Shown one piece after another: positions 39,701-51,226 of a DNA stretch of 64,000 nucleotides (its first letter is position 1; each line of letters starts with the position of its first letter). This DNA comes from Elysia chlorotica (lineage: Eukaryota; Mollusca; Gastropoda; Plakobranchidae): NCBI GenBank assembly GCA_003991915.1, contig RQTK01000012.1:554768-618767 (forward strand), written 5' to 3'. The notes under the pieces are model-generated. The model was not told the origin of the DNA. It did not search any database and saw nothing but the letters and a program-made list of their open reading frames with translations. The position numbers were made by a program, and so were the translations under genes.

Positions 39701-42700
39701 AGTACTAGTAGTGGTGGTAGCAGTAATTGTAGTGGTAGTAAAAATAATGGTAACGATTATAATAATGTAATAATTAGTAGCAAGATAAAAAGAAAACAAA
39801 ACAAAAATCAAAATTAACTCCTGCAGGCTTAGTGGTAATGGTTATGATGGGTTGGTGGTGGTCGTAGAAGCTACAATAGCCACGAAAATACTGGGATTGG
39901 TGGAACAATAATTTATTAGGGAACCCTATACATAAGAGGACCAGCCTTGTAGAAATAGAATGAACCAGCAAAGGATCTATCATGTCTTTCCTTCATCCTG
40001 AGCTAGGACTCCGCCGCTTAATGTAGAAAACTGATGTTGTTCCTGATTATTATACAACTTCCCTTAATTGTGCAACTAAAACCCAAGCAGAAAATGAATT
40101 TTACTCAAGTTTTGCGAGTAAGGAAAAGAAAAGCAAAGAACAATTTCAATCTTCATCTAGTCCTTGCCGTCTTTCTGACACATTGATTCCTGCTAGGGTG
40201 TTTGATCTGACTCAGATTTTTTTTTACTATTTTAGCGATGGAACCTCGCATGTGTGTTAGTCTGCTCGCTTATTGTATTAAACACCAACAACATGTAATC
40301 TAGATCTTGATCTAGCTAAGGCGCGATTTAATCGAGATATATCTAATGTGAAAGCTAAACTGTAGGCTCTCGTGCGATCGGTACATTTTGCTTGTAATAG
40401 AATTTAATTCTAAACTCATTTCTGCGTAATGACTTTTCGCTCAGTCTGATATTCGCGCGTTTTGCTCCAATGTTTTGTTAAAGACAAAAAAACTCTGTTT
40501 TTTTCCTTCATGAAATGTATGCACATTGCACAGTTCAAATTTTACGGGAACTTTGATTAATCAAACTAGATCAGGTGTAAATTAAAAATAAACTTCTTTG
40601 AGGCAGATTTTAATAAAAAAAAAAAAATACAACTACAATCTATAGGTCTAAATGGAACCCGGCGAGTAATAGTAAATGCCACTCACCCCCTCCCTTCCTC
40701 TTTCCCCACTACTTAAGTTCTAGAAATTTCGCCAGGGCTTGGTAGAATCCCAGTAGATAGTATCATGATATTCAACAATCTGTTTCAATGCTTTACATAT
40801 GTCTATTAATGTACTGAATTTTTTACGCAGGATCAGGTGCGAGGCAATCGATGGGCCTAACTGACAGTCAGAAAGGAGAGACCAGAGAAAGGCAAGAATC
40901 TTGTACAGCCAAGCAGGACTATGAGAGTGACAGTTCTTGTGAGTCGGGGAGCTGCTCTGTGTTCAGCTCTGACGTTGATCGCCGCTGTGCTTTGCACAGT
41001 CGCCATGAAAACAGTGCAGACGTAAGCGCGGAGTACCCCCTGAGTTGTGACAGCCACATCATGCCCATTTACCGAGTGGAAGGGGAGGACGACTCCACCC
41101 CTCTCCTCCACAGGAAACACGACTCTGTGTTAAAATCTTTCTCTGCACAAAACCTTCGCTCGTTTGCAGAGGGATCCCACACTGATGTGAGCTTCAATTG
41201 GGGTAATAACTGTATTTCTTCGGGCCAAGCAAAGAACTGCGAGACCACTGAGCAGGAAAGAAAAATTCCCAAACCATGCAGATCATTTTCTACCTCTTAT
41301 TCTTCTAGCAAAATCGAATCCTTTGAGCCATCTTGCAAGATTAAACGTTGTGAGCTCGTCGAGACAGGACTCAACTCAGGCTCCCAGTCAGTCGAAAGCC
41401 CCAGGGATGAAACCCGAGATGTGATTGGTCACATGGGTGGGAATCAGGCAGAATCAATGGTTAACGAACACCGAGAGAATGCTGTCCAATTCAGCTTCCC
41501 ACGTTCAGAAAACAGTACATCATCAAGCTATCAGGAGAAACCACGGGGGGTACTGAGCGCCTTCGACGATTCTCTCGGAGAAATTCACCTGTCAAGGCCG
41601 CTCTCGATCGCAGGTTCGACGGATTTAGATCTGTCAACCGACTTCTCTTCCCACTTCCAGAAAGACAGAAATCTCAACAGTACACGCCTCTCCATGGATT
41701 TCGGCCCGTCAAGAATCAGCCTCGATTTTGGTCCAGAACTGAAGGATCTGAGTCAACTGTCTGGGCTTAGTCGTCTCCCCTTGCATCCTTTGCCGCCGAA
41801 GCAAAACATCGATCACAGGGGCTCTGAGCTGCCAGCTGCTGCCGCGGCGCCTGGAGGTTTGACAGAGTCGCAGGCCGTGGATGCTCTGCCCCTGAGGAAA
41901 AGAAATGACAGCCTCAAGAAAAAGACTGACGATCAGCTGGTGGCCCCGGGAAGTGGCGGAGAGATCTTCAGGAGGAGACTGCGCAAGCCTGGCTTGAGAC
42001 GAGTCCTCTCAGACACGTTCGATAAGTGTCTGCTCGCAGGATCGGATTCTGCCAAGGTTGGTGGTAGGAGCTTGCTTAGCAGAAACTTGATGGAAGGCAA
42101 GAGCAGGTCCCAAGAGTTTTGGGATTCAAGAAATTGCTTTGAAGAGAAGGAACCGAAGGAAGAGTGCAAAGGCGATGTCACTCCGAAGCCTGAGACACAG
42201 AGAAAGAGGTCATGTGATGAAGCCATGATGGAAACGAGTCCGGAGATGCCTTCGCCAAAAATGCCGTGCAAGTTGAACGTGCCTCAACACACGAGCCTGA
42301 CCCCTGACCTTCGCCGGCTGGCCATGAGAAACAATGTCCACAGCAACCGCCAGGAGCAGAGAGTTATGGCCCCTGGCAGTTTAATGTGCAACCTGTTCAG
42401 GACGAGCCCCAGAGCCAGAAGTCCGCTAGCGATGATAGGTTTGCCTCAGAGTTCTGCAGCTCTCTCAACAGATGACAAGGCAAATCAAGCTTCAAACCAA
42501 GGCGATCCACAAAGAATTGGCTCTGAGATTTTAGAGTCGCATGACCCTACTGAGTTACATGAGGCTCCAGAAATGCATGACCAGATGAACACCAAGTATG
42601 GCACTCCAGGAACACACAGCTCTGTAGACAAAGAAACCATGCGCAAGGATCTGCCAGAGAACCTCCAACTGCATCGCGTCCCAGCATACACTGACCTGAC

Positions 42701-45700
42701 CTTCCACCAGGACCTCAGCATGGATGACACCGACTCCCACTTTGCCCACCCCATGGAAGACGGCTGTGACCTCCAGAACAAGCCCAGACTCGCCAAAAGT
42801 CAAGCACGTCCAGTTTTACATGGACAGCCCTTCTCCTGGACCCACAATGCACTCCTCTCCAGCTGCCGGTAGCTGCGGCACTCGATGTCAACCTCCCCCT
42901 CTCATCATTAAGAAAGGCGTCAGCAACAACGATACCCTGGGCCACGATGGCTCGTTTCTCAACATCTCTATCGAGTTTGAAGTCCCCGAGTGCAGCAAGG
43001 CTGTGGCTCCAGGCTCGCACACCTCGGGCAAAGACTTTGTGAGCAGTAGACCTGCGGGCGTAGACGCCGAGACCGAGCCTCACCAGTTGTCGCCACAGAC
43101 CGACCAGGCCCAGCCCTCGGGGGTGCATCTGCAGCTTCCCGGCCGTGTTTCGAGAGGCCGATCAAGGAGTCTATCGTCCGGGTCCACCATATCAGACATC
43201 GGCCCGCCAGATGACCTCGGAAGGACATCTCCAGGGCCCACAACTCAAGTCTCCATCCAGCACTTGCCCTCTCCGCCCCTCACCTTCTCCCAGAAATCCC
43301 CGCAGTCAACGTCTGACGAGGACCAGGATGTGGCAGGGTCGGATAATTTCCACAGCCAGCCAGCAGGAGCAGGTAACTCTGGTCGCAGCGCTGCAAACCA
43401 GAAGTTCTGCCCGAGCCTCTTGGGCCAGATGCCGAGTATAGAAGAGGGAAGCTTGTCACAGGAGAAGAAAGCTGAGCAAGAGCTTAGTGCCGACCCATCA
43501 ATCTTCCCTCGGCCCATCAGTATGGTGGGTAGAAATAATGTAGAGTTGTTTTGTTCTAATGCTTAGTTCCACATAAGTACTTTAGCCGAACATTTATGAA
43601 AGCCATGGACATTTTTTCAGTCTCTAATTATTTTATTTAAGATAGAATAGTTTATTCTGAGAGAAGAAATTGCACTATGAAATATATTATGTTGACACTG
43701 GCTTATACGGTATATATATTATATTAGTGAGATTGTCACTTAACCCATGCAGCACTTTGAAGGCCGCCCGACGGTCAGACGGGCAGTCTGGATCTGGCAC
43801 GGGTGACTGGGTGTCAAAAACTAAGGTTAGGCAGTACTGTTCACCTGGTCAAGTGATGCTCTTAGAGTTGCCCTGTTATCACCAATTTTTTTCTTCATTA
43901 TTTGTAATTTTAGAGATCCAGGCTATCATCAGTGATATAACCGTCATAATTTGACTAGGATGCTGAGAATCCTCCAAACTACTCATTGGTTTCATTGGTT
44001 GACATTTTAAGAGCCTGTACACCCATTCATGAGTTCCTCAGGTAGTAGAAAAAGGAGAAATAAAGGATGATTGAAGGCCCACTTCCAGTAGCAGTGATTT
44101 GGTGCCCTGCAGTGCCCAGTTGGGAGGTGCTAAGTCAGTGAAGTAGTTGCAAGCGAAACCAGTTGTTCTTTCACAGCGAGGCAGTCAACTGGAACGCAAA
44201 GCTTAATGGGTCAACATAATTACTAACATCAGTAAAGTATTTTCACTTAATCCTTTGGACATAAAGACTGGCAGTGTTAACTGAGAAAAACTGTCTGGAG
44301 CTGTATTCGTCTTTTCCTTGAGAACAATATCCAGATTGTCTGTGCTGTATTCTTAAATGCTTCCCTTATGTTTGAATGCATTAATAGTAATAATACAGAA
44401 CAAACCTGTAAATCATTAAAGCAATACATGCACTTAAGATAGACTTCTTGGGGAAAGCCCAGAAGTTTGTTTTTGTATTTGAACTTTTTACTTAACAGTG
44501 ACTGTAATGAGAGAGAAAAAAGGGAGCTGATGCATTGGAAAAAGTTAATACAATAGAACAGTTTATCTTCTTATACAGTTGTTTTTTTCTTAAGCCGATT
44601 CCGCTGTATGTCTATTAAAAGTATATTTTTTTATGCTTTTGTTGTTCTGTTTAGCCCCTGTTGTTTCAAACACCAAAGCCAGTGGCGCATCAACGAGAAG
44701 GTGCTGCTTACGACCCATCACATGTGTTTAAGACCCCGTCATGCACTCCGGCTACGGGTGCAAAGTCTCTACCCCCCAGCCGCCAGCCGCCCTACACCCC
44801 ATGCCAGGTCAGGGGTTCTCAGCTACAGACCCCGCTCAGGACACCGAAAAGTGTGAGGCGCGGCCGCGAACCTCCGCCAGAGCTGGAAGGGGAGAGAATT
44901 CTGGGTACACCAGACTATCTTGCACCGGAGATTCTCCTACAAAAGCAGCATGGTATGTAAAGCGACTCTTTTCAGTGATGCAAGTTTTCCATAAATTTAC
45001 AGATTTTCCATAATAAAAAGGAAAGTTGGCAGATTAAAGTCCAGTAAAAGCATGTCAATGAGTTCTGTCTTGTTATTCAATATGATAATTTTTATGTATA
45101 TTTAAATGTAAAGCTTTGTTTAAAAAAATATTGATCCAATTCACATCATAGTCTCTCACTAGCAAAGCGTCTGGTTTTTTCAAGGAGCAGTGATGTGTGG
45201 GGGCACTCTGGGCTTTTCAGGCACAGGTTACTAGTACTATTAATAGAAGTTTTAAGCTAGAGCCTTTTAAAAGTACCTCACGTTAACCTTTTTCATTTTT
45301 GAATGTTGAAGAATATCTCAGGTTGTATATATAGTTACATTTTTATGCTCTCTAAAAAAGTGCATTTGAAGTTTTTTGTCGGTTTAAAATTTTAACAGTA
45401 CTCAAATAGTCAAAATTCCAACTTGTGCATAATTTGCGGCTCATATAATTATTCATTATTGTTTAATTCCTATTATGTTCATTTTTTTTAAATATTTCAT
45501 GTAGCAGGCTAAAATCAAACAATTTGGATTCCAAGACAACAAAGCAACAAGAGAAGCATTTTCCTTATAATATATAGCCCAGAAACAAATGGAAGTGCAA
45601 AAAGAGATACACATGGCACATTGACTATGCCAAAGCTTTCGATCGGGTGAAACATACTGAAATGATAGAAGCCTTAGCAAGGACAGGACTAGACGGAAAA

Positions 45701-48700
45701 GATACAAGAATCATCCTAGACTTATATTGGCATTAAAAAGTTGCCATAAAAGTTGACGAAGAACACTCTGAACCAGCAGAAATCTGATGCTGAGTAAGAC
45801 AGGGATGTGTGTTATACCCATACCTCTTCAATATACACACAGAGTACATATTCCAGGAATCAAACCGCATAAGAGAAATGATACCCATGGACAAAAATAA
45901 ATATTATAAGATATTTCGTCGACACCAATCTGATAGAAAACAACTAGGAAGACCTCCAAAAAATTTTGATGTCGTAAACAGTAGTGGTAAACATAGAGGC
46001 TCGACATTAACGTGAGCAAAACCAAAACAATGGTCGTTAGTAAACAGAAAGATGTCCAAAACAAAATTGCAGTAGACGGAAACGACTTGAACAAGTTCAA
46101 CATTTCAAATACCTTGGGCAAACAATAACCAGTAATGGTATAACCACCAGAGAATACAGATCAGAAAAGCACAAGCAAAATCGTTTCAAGGGAAATTTAA
46201 AGAGATATAAAACTAAGAGCAATAAGCATTTATGTATTTTCTATACTGCTATACGGCGTAACAACATGGACTCTTTCATGAATCAAGAATCAGTTAAGAA
46301 CTCTAGGCTATTGAGATATGGGTATTTTGAATAAGTTATAAAAAACATAATAACAAATGAAGTCTTGAGAACACTCCGCGTTAAAAGAGATTAATAGAAA
46401 GCATCAACATCACAAGCTATCTTCTTTTGGCCACATGGTAAGGCAATGACAGCCTTGCTCTAACAATTCTAACAGGCAGAATAGAAGGAAAAACAGGAAA
46501 AGGCTGACCCAGCAGGAAGTGATACGACGACATAAAAGAATGGACAAGGGCCCAGCTACATGTGAACCTCAGACTGGCGCAGGATTGTTTGCCATGGACA
46601 CATAAATTGGCAAGCCAACCCCTATTTGGGAGGAGACAATGATCTGACCTATTTTAAAATAAATTTTAATGTTTTTAATCAGCCTTTTGACTTATGAGGT
46701 TAACCATTTATTTGATGCCAGGAAATGAAAGCTTCCTGAATGTACCGAATTCATTCTATATAATTACACACTAAAATGAAGTAGTTCCCATGAGTTGCGG
46801 AACCAAGAGTAAGGGTCCTGATGATACTAGGCAAACAGCATTTGTGCTGTATTTTGCCATTACTTTTCTCACATTACTTTCATGTCTGCGCTGTGTTGAC
46901 ACACGGACCCCACAAAAAAATTGTCATCACTGGGAATCAAATCCCTTCACAAAGGTGGCTCAACGCCTTAACCGTTTCTGCGAACGGCAGAAATTAAAAA
47001 GCAACTTCCAGCAAACTTTTTTTTTCCTCCTGTCCAGGATTCGCTGTCGACTGGTGGGCGCTTGGAGTATGCCTGTACGAGTTTCTCACTGGACTTCCTC
47101 CGTTCAACGACTCAACCCCAGAGGATGTTTTCAAAAACATCCTAAACCGAGGTATATTTAGCTGTCATGCTAATTTTCAATGTCTATTACCCAACATTCT
47201 AAATGGAGGTATATTTAGCTGCCATGCTAATTTACAATGTCTATTATCCAACATTCTAAATGGAGGTATGTTAGCTCTCCATGTAATTCATTATCTATAT
47301 TACCCAACATTCTAAACTGGGGTATGGTTAGTTGTCTTTGCAATGCATAATGTCCTTTAGTCTTTACCAAACATTCTATATCGAGGTATAATCAGCTGTT
47401 ATGGAAATTTGTAATGTCTCTTACCCAACATTCTGGATTGGTTTAGCTCTCATTGCAATTTGTCTTTTACCCAGCTCACGAGTGTTAGTTTTAGGTAGTA
47501 TTTAAATAATCTAGAAAATGTTAATTTAATGAAAAAAATGGTTTTGAGGAAAGCTTGCCAAAGTCATTTTAAGCGCGACTTATCCACATATTGCTAGGCT
47601 AGTCAGTAGTGTTACTACTTACAGTAGTTTCTGGCTGAGGGCACTCCATGTAACGATGTTGACCACCTTTAGCCACAGCTTTGCACTCCAGTTAGATTTT
47701 GCCTTCTTCTGAAAGGCGACTGATAATCAAAAGAAATGTTCGACCTCTATTGTCAATGTTTGTAACAAATTTGGCATACGAAGAAACAAAGTCTGATACG
47801 GTCATTGTGATTGTGTTATGGTTTTGGCATTAGTCGTTTTTGTTACTTTTGAGCTATTCAATAAAAAGTTTTCTTTCCTTATTTCTGCTTCATAATTATG
47901 GACACAAGCTTTTAATAAGATAAAACAAAAACCTATCAGCCCATTTTAAATCTTAGTTTTTTTTAGGTAAATCGCATTTTCACCTTTACAACTGTGGTGT
48001 GAGTGCTGTGAGTTGGTTTGGTTTGCCTATGGAAGTGTGTTGTCAGGGAGTCAGGTTGTGAGTGAAATTCTCTTCAGGGTCTGTAGATCCAGTCAGTCTT
48101 GGAATGCCTTTTGTTCTGAGTGAATCTGCACCTAGCTTGGGATATGTGATTGCCTTGGTCACTCATGGAGCAGGACTCTAGGTCTTCTTATTTACTATTT
48201 CTACTGTTCTACTGCTGTTACTTCTTGTGTTGTTGGCTCCTGAACAAAATACAACATATATATCACTTGCATTATGGTATACACCTGACTTATGCCATGA
48301 TTGAAGCACACTGTGAGGATATAGCCCACCCACTATTCTGTCCGCAGACCTGGTCTGGCCTGATGGCGACGAGGCCCTGAGCGAGGAGGCCCAGTCTGCA
48401 GTGGACGCTTTACTGACCGTCAGTGTGGACGCTAGACCGACCGCTCGCGGTATGTTCAGCACAGTTTGTGACAGTGGTGTCAAATTTATGTAGATTTTAG
48501 ATTTTTTTTAAATTTTAGTAATTAAATATATTATCGGAGTCAGTTTAATGTGACTGGCTGAGACAGGGGTCATGGTATCCCAGCACTGTCTCGTGTGTAG
48601 CAGCACATAAAATTGTCAGGCGTTAGTCCTAGGATCCGTATATAATATAGCCTATATAGTTCTGACGTTAGATGTTAACCAACTCATTTTAACTTAACTC

Positions 48701-49070
48701 GCTACTTCAAACAAAGAAAGTTTAGTACTTTAGTAAAAAAAAAAAAATTTGCTTACAATTATATCACTAATTTTTGTCATAGAGTAGACTTAGTAAAAAG
48801 TAACAATGGTTGTTCAACTCCTGTCATACATCATCGACTAACTTTCTGTGAGCAAATAACTTTGATTTCATGAAGGGGAAATATATCTACATTTAAGTCA
48901 ATCTTGTGGGCATTTATGTAAAACTATAAGCATTGACTTGAAGAAAATAAAGTTGTGGGCCTTTTTTTCTTCGTTATTGTACTGTAATAAAAATCTACAA
49001 CCTAAAAAAAAAATGTACTGAAGTCCTTGACCATTTCTTTATTTTTCTTTCATAATCCCTCCCACTTCAT

Positions 49071-49123
<53 letters not shown>

Positions 49124-49157
49124 TTCTCTCCCTTTCTCTCTTTGTCTCTCTCTCTCA

Positions 49158-49188
<31 letters not shown>

Positions 49189-50676
49189 CTTCCTTTTTTT
49201 TCGTGTAAGGAATATTGACAAAAGAAAGGGAAAAAAGAAATTAAGCGGGAGTTGAAGCATTCATAAAGCATCTTTTGAAAATTACAATACGAAGCTGAAC
49301 TGACATCTTGGATAAATGAAATAACGTTGGTTGCCATCACTTCGTCTCCTCAGCTGCATAATTTCCTATCTCATTTCTAAAATTTTAAAAATTTAGAGTA
49401 ATTTAAAAACAAGATAAGATATTAAACATCTTTGGCTGCAATCCCTTGGACTCCCCAGAGACGAAGGAGATGCCGTTCTTCTCGGAGGTGGACTGGGATA
49501 ACTTGCTAGAGACGGAGCCCCTGTTTGTGCCACAGCCTGACGACGAGATGGACACAACCTACTTTAAGCGTAAGGGAATTTCCACGTTTTGTATTCTTCT
49601 CTTAGTGAAATTATTTCATTGCACTCCTAGAGAAATCATTTCCATCCTTTGTCATCATCTCAGTGAAAACATTTACATGCTTTGTACTTTTATTTTAGTC
49701 AAATCATTTCCAAGGTTTGTACTCATCTCTTGTGAAATTATATCAAAACTTTTTACATTTCTTTAAGTGAAATCATTTCCATGGTTTGTAATCGTTTCTT
49801 AGGGAAATAATTTCCTCGCTTTATACTCGTCTCTTTGTGAAACCATTTCTATGCTTTCTACTGTCTCTGGTTAGTGCAGTCACTTACAAAACACACAACA
49901 ACTGGAAGAAACCCTGCTAGTCTCTATCCATCAATCCAATGCTTTGATTTGTACTTTTAGCAAGCATGTCCCTCATTACTTACCTCTTCCTGACTGCTTT
50001 AAATGCCTCTGCTACTTTCTCTATGTTAAGAGCCATGCATTTAGGGAGAGCTCGCCAGTGGTTAGATTTAGGTGTGTGGTGAGCACTATCTACAACTTTA
50101 GCTTTAAATTATCCAGGAATTGAGATTCACTTAACTTCAGAAATAAGCAAATATATTTTTGGTCTGTACATAAGAGGCTTTGAGGTTTAATGTTAGGAAA
50201 GTTTTACTCCTCTTACTCTAAAAAACTTTTCTACTTTTAAAACTTTTATGGTTTCTACCAATCCCAGAGATAGATTTTTCTTTTGCTGTTGTTTATGTTC
50301 ATCTTAGAAGACTAGGTGCCACACATAAATGTAATAGTTCTATGGTGACGAGGAGCAAACTGCTCATGTGGTAAAGCTTTGGTCTCCAGATAAGAAGGTC
50401 TGCGGCTCAAATCCCACATTTGGTCAAACATTTATTTGTCCGATTCCGTCCCCTACTGGTTGGGTTGGTGTCAGTTAAATGTGACCTACTGAAACAGAGT
50501 CAAGATCTCCCCGCCTTGTCTCGGGTGTGGAAATAAATTTATTGATTTTGAAATTCAAATGAGTGTTTTTATTTTATACTTTTCTTTACAAATATATATA
50601 TATATATATATAACTTTTTTTTTTGACAGCGAAAAATGATCAGAGGAATTTGGTGATGTCAGCTGTCGACTTCTGA
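30741..50676 (+). CDS. MASTL: Greatwall kinase (MASTL), 15 coding exons
   Basis: Exons: 30741-30914, 31672-31727, 32064-32164, 32473-32564, 33884-34023, 34238-34326, 34839-34951, 35461-35667, 36407-36557, 40831-43524, 44655-44952, 47038-47151, 48348-48449, 49459-49569, 50630-50676. Phases agree at every junction. The protein is about 1460-1495 residues, against 879 in human. The glycine loop (ISKGAFGKVWLG), the lysine (YAIKVMKK), [12 protein letters not shown] and [12 protein letters not shown] lie in exons 2-6. The APE half ([26 protein letters not shown]) lies in exons 11-12, so the catalytic domain is split as in all Greatwall kinases. RTPGQV (exon 7) matches the CDK1 activation site, LMCNL the conserved middle motif, TPKSVRRG the pre-APE motif, [12 protein letters not shown] the tail, and NLVMSAVDF the tail phosphosite. 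It phosphorylates ENSA/ARPP19 to inhibit PP2A-B55 at mitotic entry. Weak points are the frame break in exon 10, the poor donors of exons 1 and 9, and the acceptor of exon 8. Confidence 0.93.
32585..32790 (-). mobile_element. LINE C-terminal fragment in MASTL intron 4
   Basis: On the minus strand it encodes [20 protein letters not shown], then an [12 protein letters not shown] segment. This is the GKR-x-RGRP and A-x-DR-x-x-W end typical of RTE/jockey-type ORF2 proteins. It is antisense to MASTL. Confidence 0.65.
36185..36300 (+). mobile_element. SINE body fragment in MASTL intron 8
   Basis: 'aggctgagacacgggtcttcgtatccccgcactgtctc' and the following 'cataaatctgtcat' match the body and tail of the local SINE. 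The tRNA-like head is missing. Confidence 0.5.
36805..37056. mobile_element. Small inverted-repeat (MITE-like) element in MASTL intron 9
   Basis: The ends are inverted repeats of about 25 bp: 'gaggcaaccagggtgaatca' on the left and 'tgattcacccaggttgcctc' on the right. The inside is AT-rich and has no ORF. Sequence resembling its left flank (36600-36800) and body recurs at about 44995-45440, and diverged ends occur at 59536-59711. No clear target-site duplication is visible. Confidence 0.6.
37540..39420 (+). mobile_element. LINE with RNase H in MASTL intron 9, 5'-truncated
   Basis: The plus strand carries the end of the reverse transcriptase ([20 protein letters not shown], about 37655), then a connector ([15 protein letters not shown]) in the 38008-38700 frame. 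The RNase H part follows, with [15 protein letters not shown] and [13 protein letters not shown]. The C-terminal part (38925-39287) holds [18 protein letters not shown]. The catalytic YxDD region is absent and several frame breaks occur. The same family lies in opposite orientation at 6480-7150. It sits in sense orientation in the largest MASTL intron. Confidence 0.78.
39540..39790. repeat. Imperfect GGT/AAT trinucleotide tract
   Basis: Interrupted 'ggtaataatggt' triplets over about 250 bases in MASTL intron 9. Confidence 0.8.
40831..43524 (+). CDS. MASTL: Giant exon of the MASTL non-conserved middle region
   Basis: One exon of about 2.7 kb encodes some 900 residues rich in Ser, Pro and acidic residues, with many SP/TP sites that suit CDK phosphorylation. 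The motif [18 protein letters not shown] corresponds to the LMCEL segment of the vertebrate protein. Frame 0 is open to a stop at 42872. The following sequence is coding in frame +1, which is open from 42700 to 43566 and gives [19 protein letters not shown] and on to PISM at the donor gtgggt. The two frames overlap at 42700-42872. A 1-base insertion, for example in the CCC at 42783-42785, joins them smoothly. A 97-nt intron 42766-42862 (gtgacc...ctccag) also restores the frame. Confidence 0.85.
44995..45440. repeat. Diverged copy of the intron-9 repeat in MASTL intron 11
   Basis: The order of short matches ('tttacagatttt', 'gtccagta', 'gttgaatatctc', 'aaaaaagtgcattt') follows 36620-37050. The inverted-repeat ends are nearly lost here ('ctgggcttttcaggcacagg' at about 45207). 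Confidence 0.5.
45490..46650 (+). mobile_element. LINE reverse-transcriptase fragment in MASTL intron 11
   Basis: The plus strand shows [20 protein letters not shown] (about 45628), a [15 protein letters not shown] core (about 45795), [14 protein letters not shown] (about 46010) and an end with [20 protein letters not shown]. These are RT motifs in order (DYxKAFD, RQGC-x-L-x-P-x-LFN), but with stops and frameshifts. The YADD box is damaged. It is a dead 5'-truncated RTE/jockey-type copy. Confidence 0.78.
47130..47450 (+). repeat. Tandem array of the MASTL exon-12 5' splice junction
   Basis: The exon-12 end and donor (acatcctaaaccgag|gtata, GT at 47152) repeat downstream as 'acattctaaatggag|gtata'. 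GT dinucleotides lie at 47209, 47266, 47322 and 47386, and a weak sixth copy lies at about 47441. Spacings are 57, 57, 56, 64 and 55. The exon-12 frame stays open through the first two repeats, and each added unit encodes 19 residues ending PNILNG. See findings. Confidence 0.85.
48533..48692 (+). mobile_element. SINE body and tail in MASTL intron 13
   Basis: 'cggagtcagtttaatgtgac' through 'gacgttagatgttaaccaac' matches the SINE body and tail. The tRNA-like head is absent. Confidence 0.6.
49074..49190. repeat. TC dinucleotide-rich tract
   Basis: Long pyrimidine run with TTTC and TTTG interruptions in MASTL intron 13, about 270 bases before the exon-14 acceptor. Confidence 0.95.
49570..49875 (+). 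repeat. Tandem array starting at the MASTL exon-14 donor
   Basis: About nine imperfect copies of a 33-37-nt unit ('gtgaaatcatttccatggtt' followed by 'tgtactcatctctta'). The first copy begins with the exon-14 donor itself (gtaagggaatttccacg). The exon-14 frame stays open to 49766, so intron retention would add about 65 hydrophobic residues. Confidence 0.8.
50345..50545 (+). mobile_element. SINE in the last MASTL intron
   Basis: It has a tRNA-like head (A-box-like 'gctcatgtggtaaagc', B-box-like 'gcggctcaaatccc') followed by the shared body 'gttgggttggtgtcagttaa' and 'ctccccgccttgtctcggg'. It lies about 85 bases before the final exon. Confidence 0.62.
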
Positions 50677-51220
50677 AGCTTGGTGTACAGTAGCACCTGT
50701 CATTTGGGATATTGGTGATTGCAGACTTCTCGAGATGTTAGGCTGTTACAATCTTACAGAATACTTGGTAGCTCTCTGGTGATGTTAATTGTGATATTAT
50801 GGCTATGTTAATATGAACTCTTAAATCATTTCAAATGCAGCCTGCCAATACGTTTGAATACATTCCAAAGACAAAGTGCATTTAATTTTTAAGAGAGAAG
50901 TTCATTTTTTGTTTGTTATTAATTTTCACCTTAAAAAAATGGTAAATGTTTAATGATAATTAATGAAATTTGAAACAGCATGGAATACTTCTGTGACTTC
51001 TTTTGAAATTGTTTTTATTGTACACTGCTTATGAATGCTACAGCATTGACACAAACCTGTTAAATTATATTTTTTCACATTTTGCCACCCAAAGTCTGAA
51101 TATAAGTATTTGTTTCGTCTAGGATCACTTAATTGATTTTTAGTTTCATACTCCAATACATCTGTTAAAAGTACAATGTTAATTTGGTTTAGGATTAAAA
51201 TTTATTACAAATTTCTATAA

Positions 51221-51226
51221 AATAAA
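51221..51226 (+). terminator. Candidate poly(A) signal of MASTL
   Basis: AATAAA lies about 545 bases after the MASTL stop at 50676. A second AATAAA lies at about 51405. Either could end the transcript. Confidence 0.4.
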
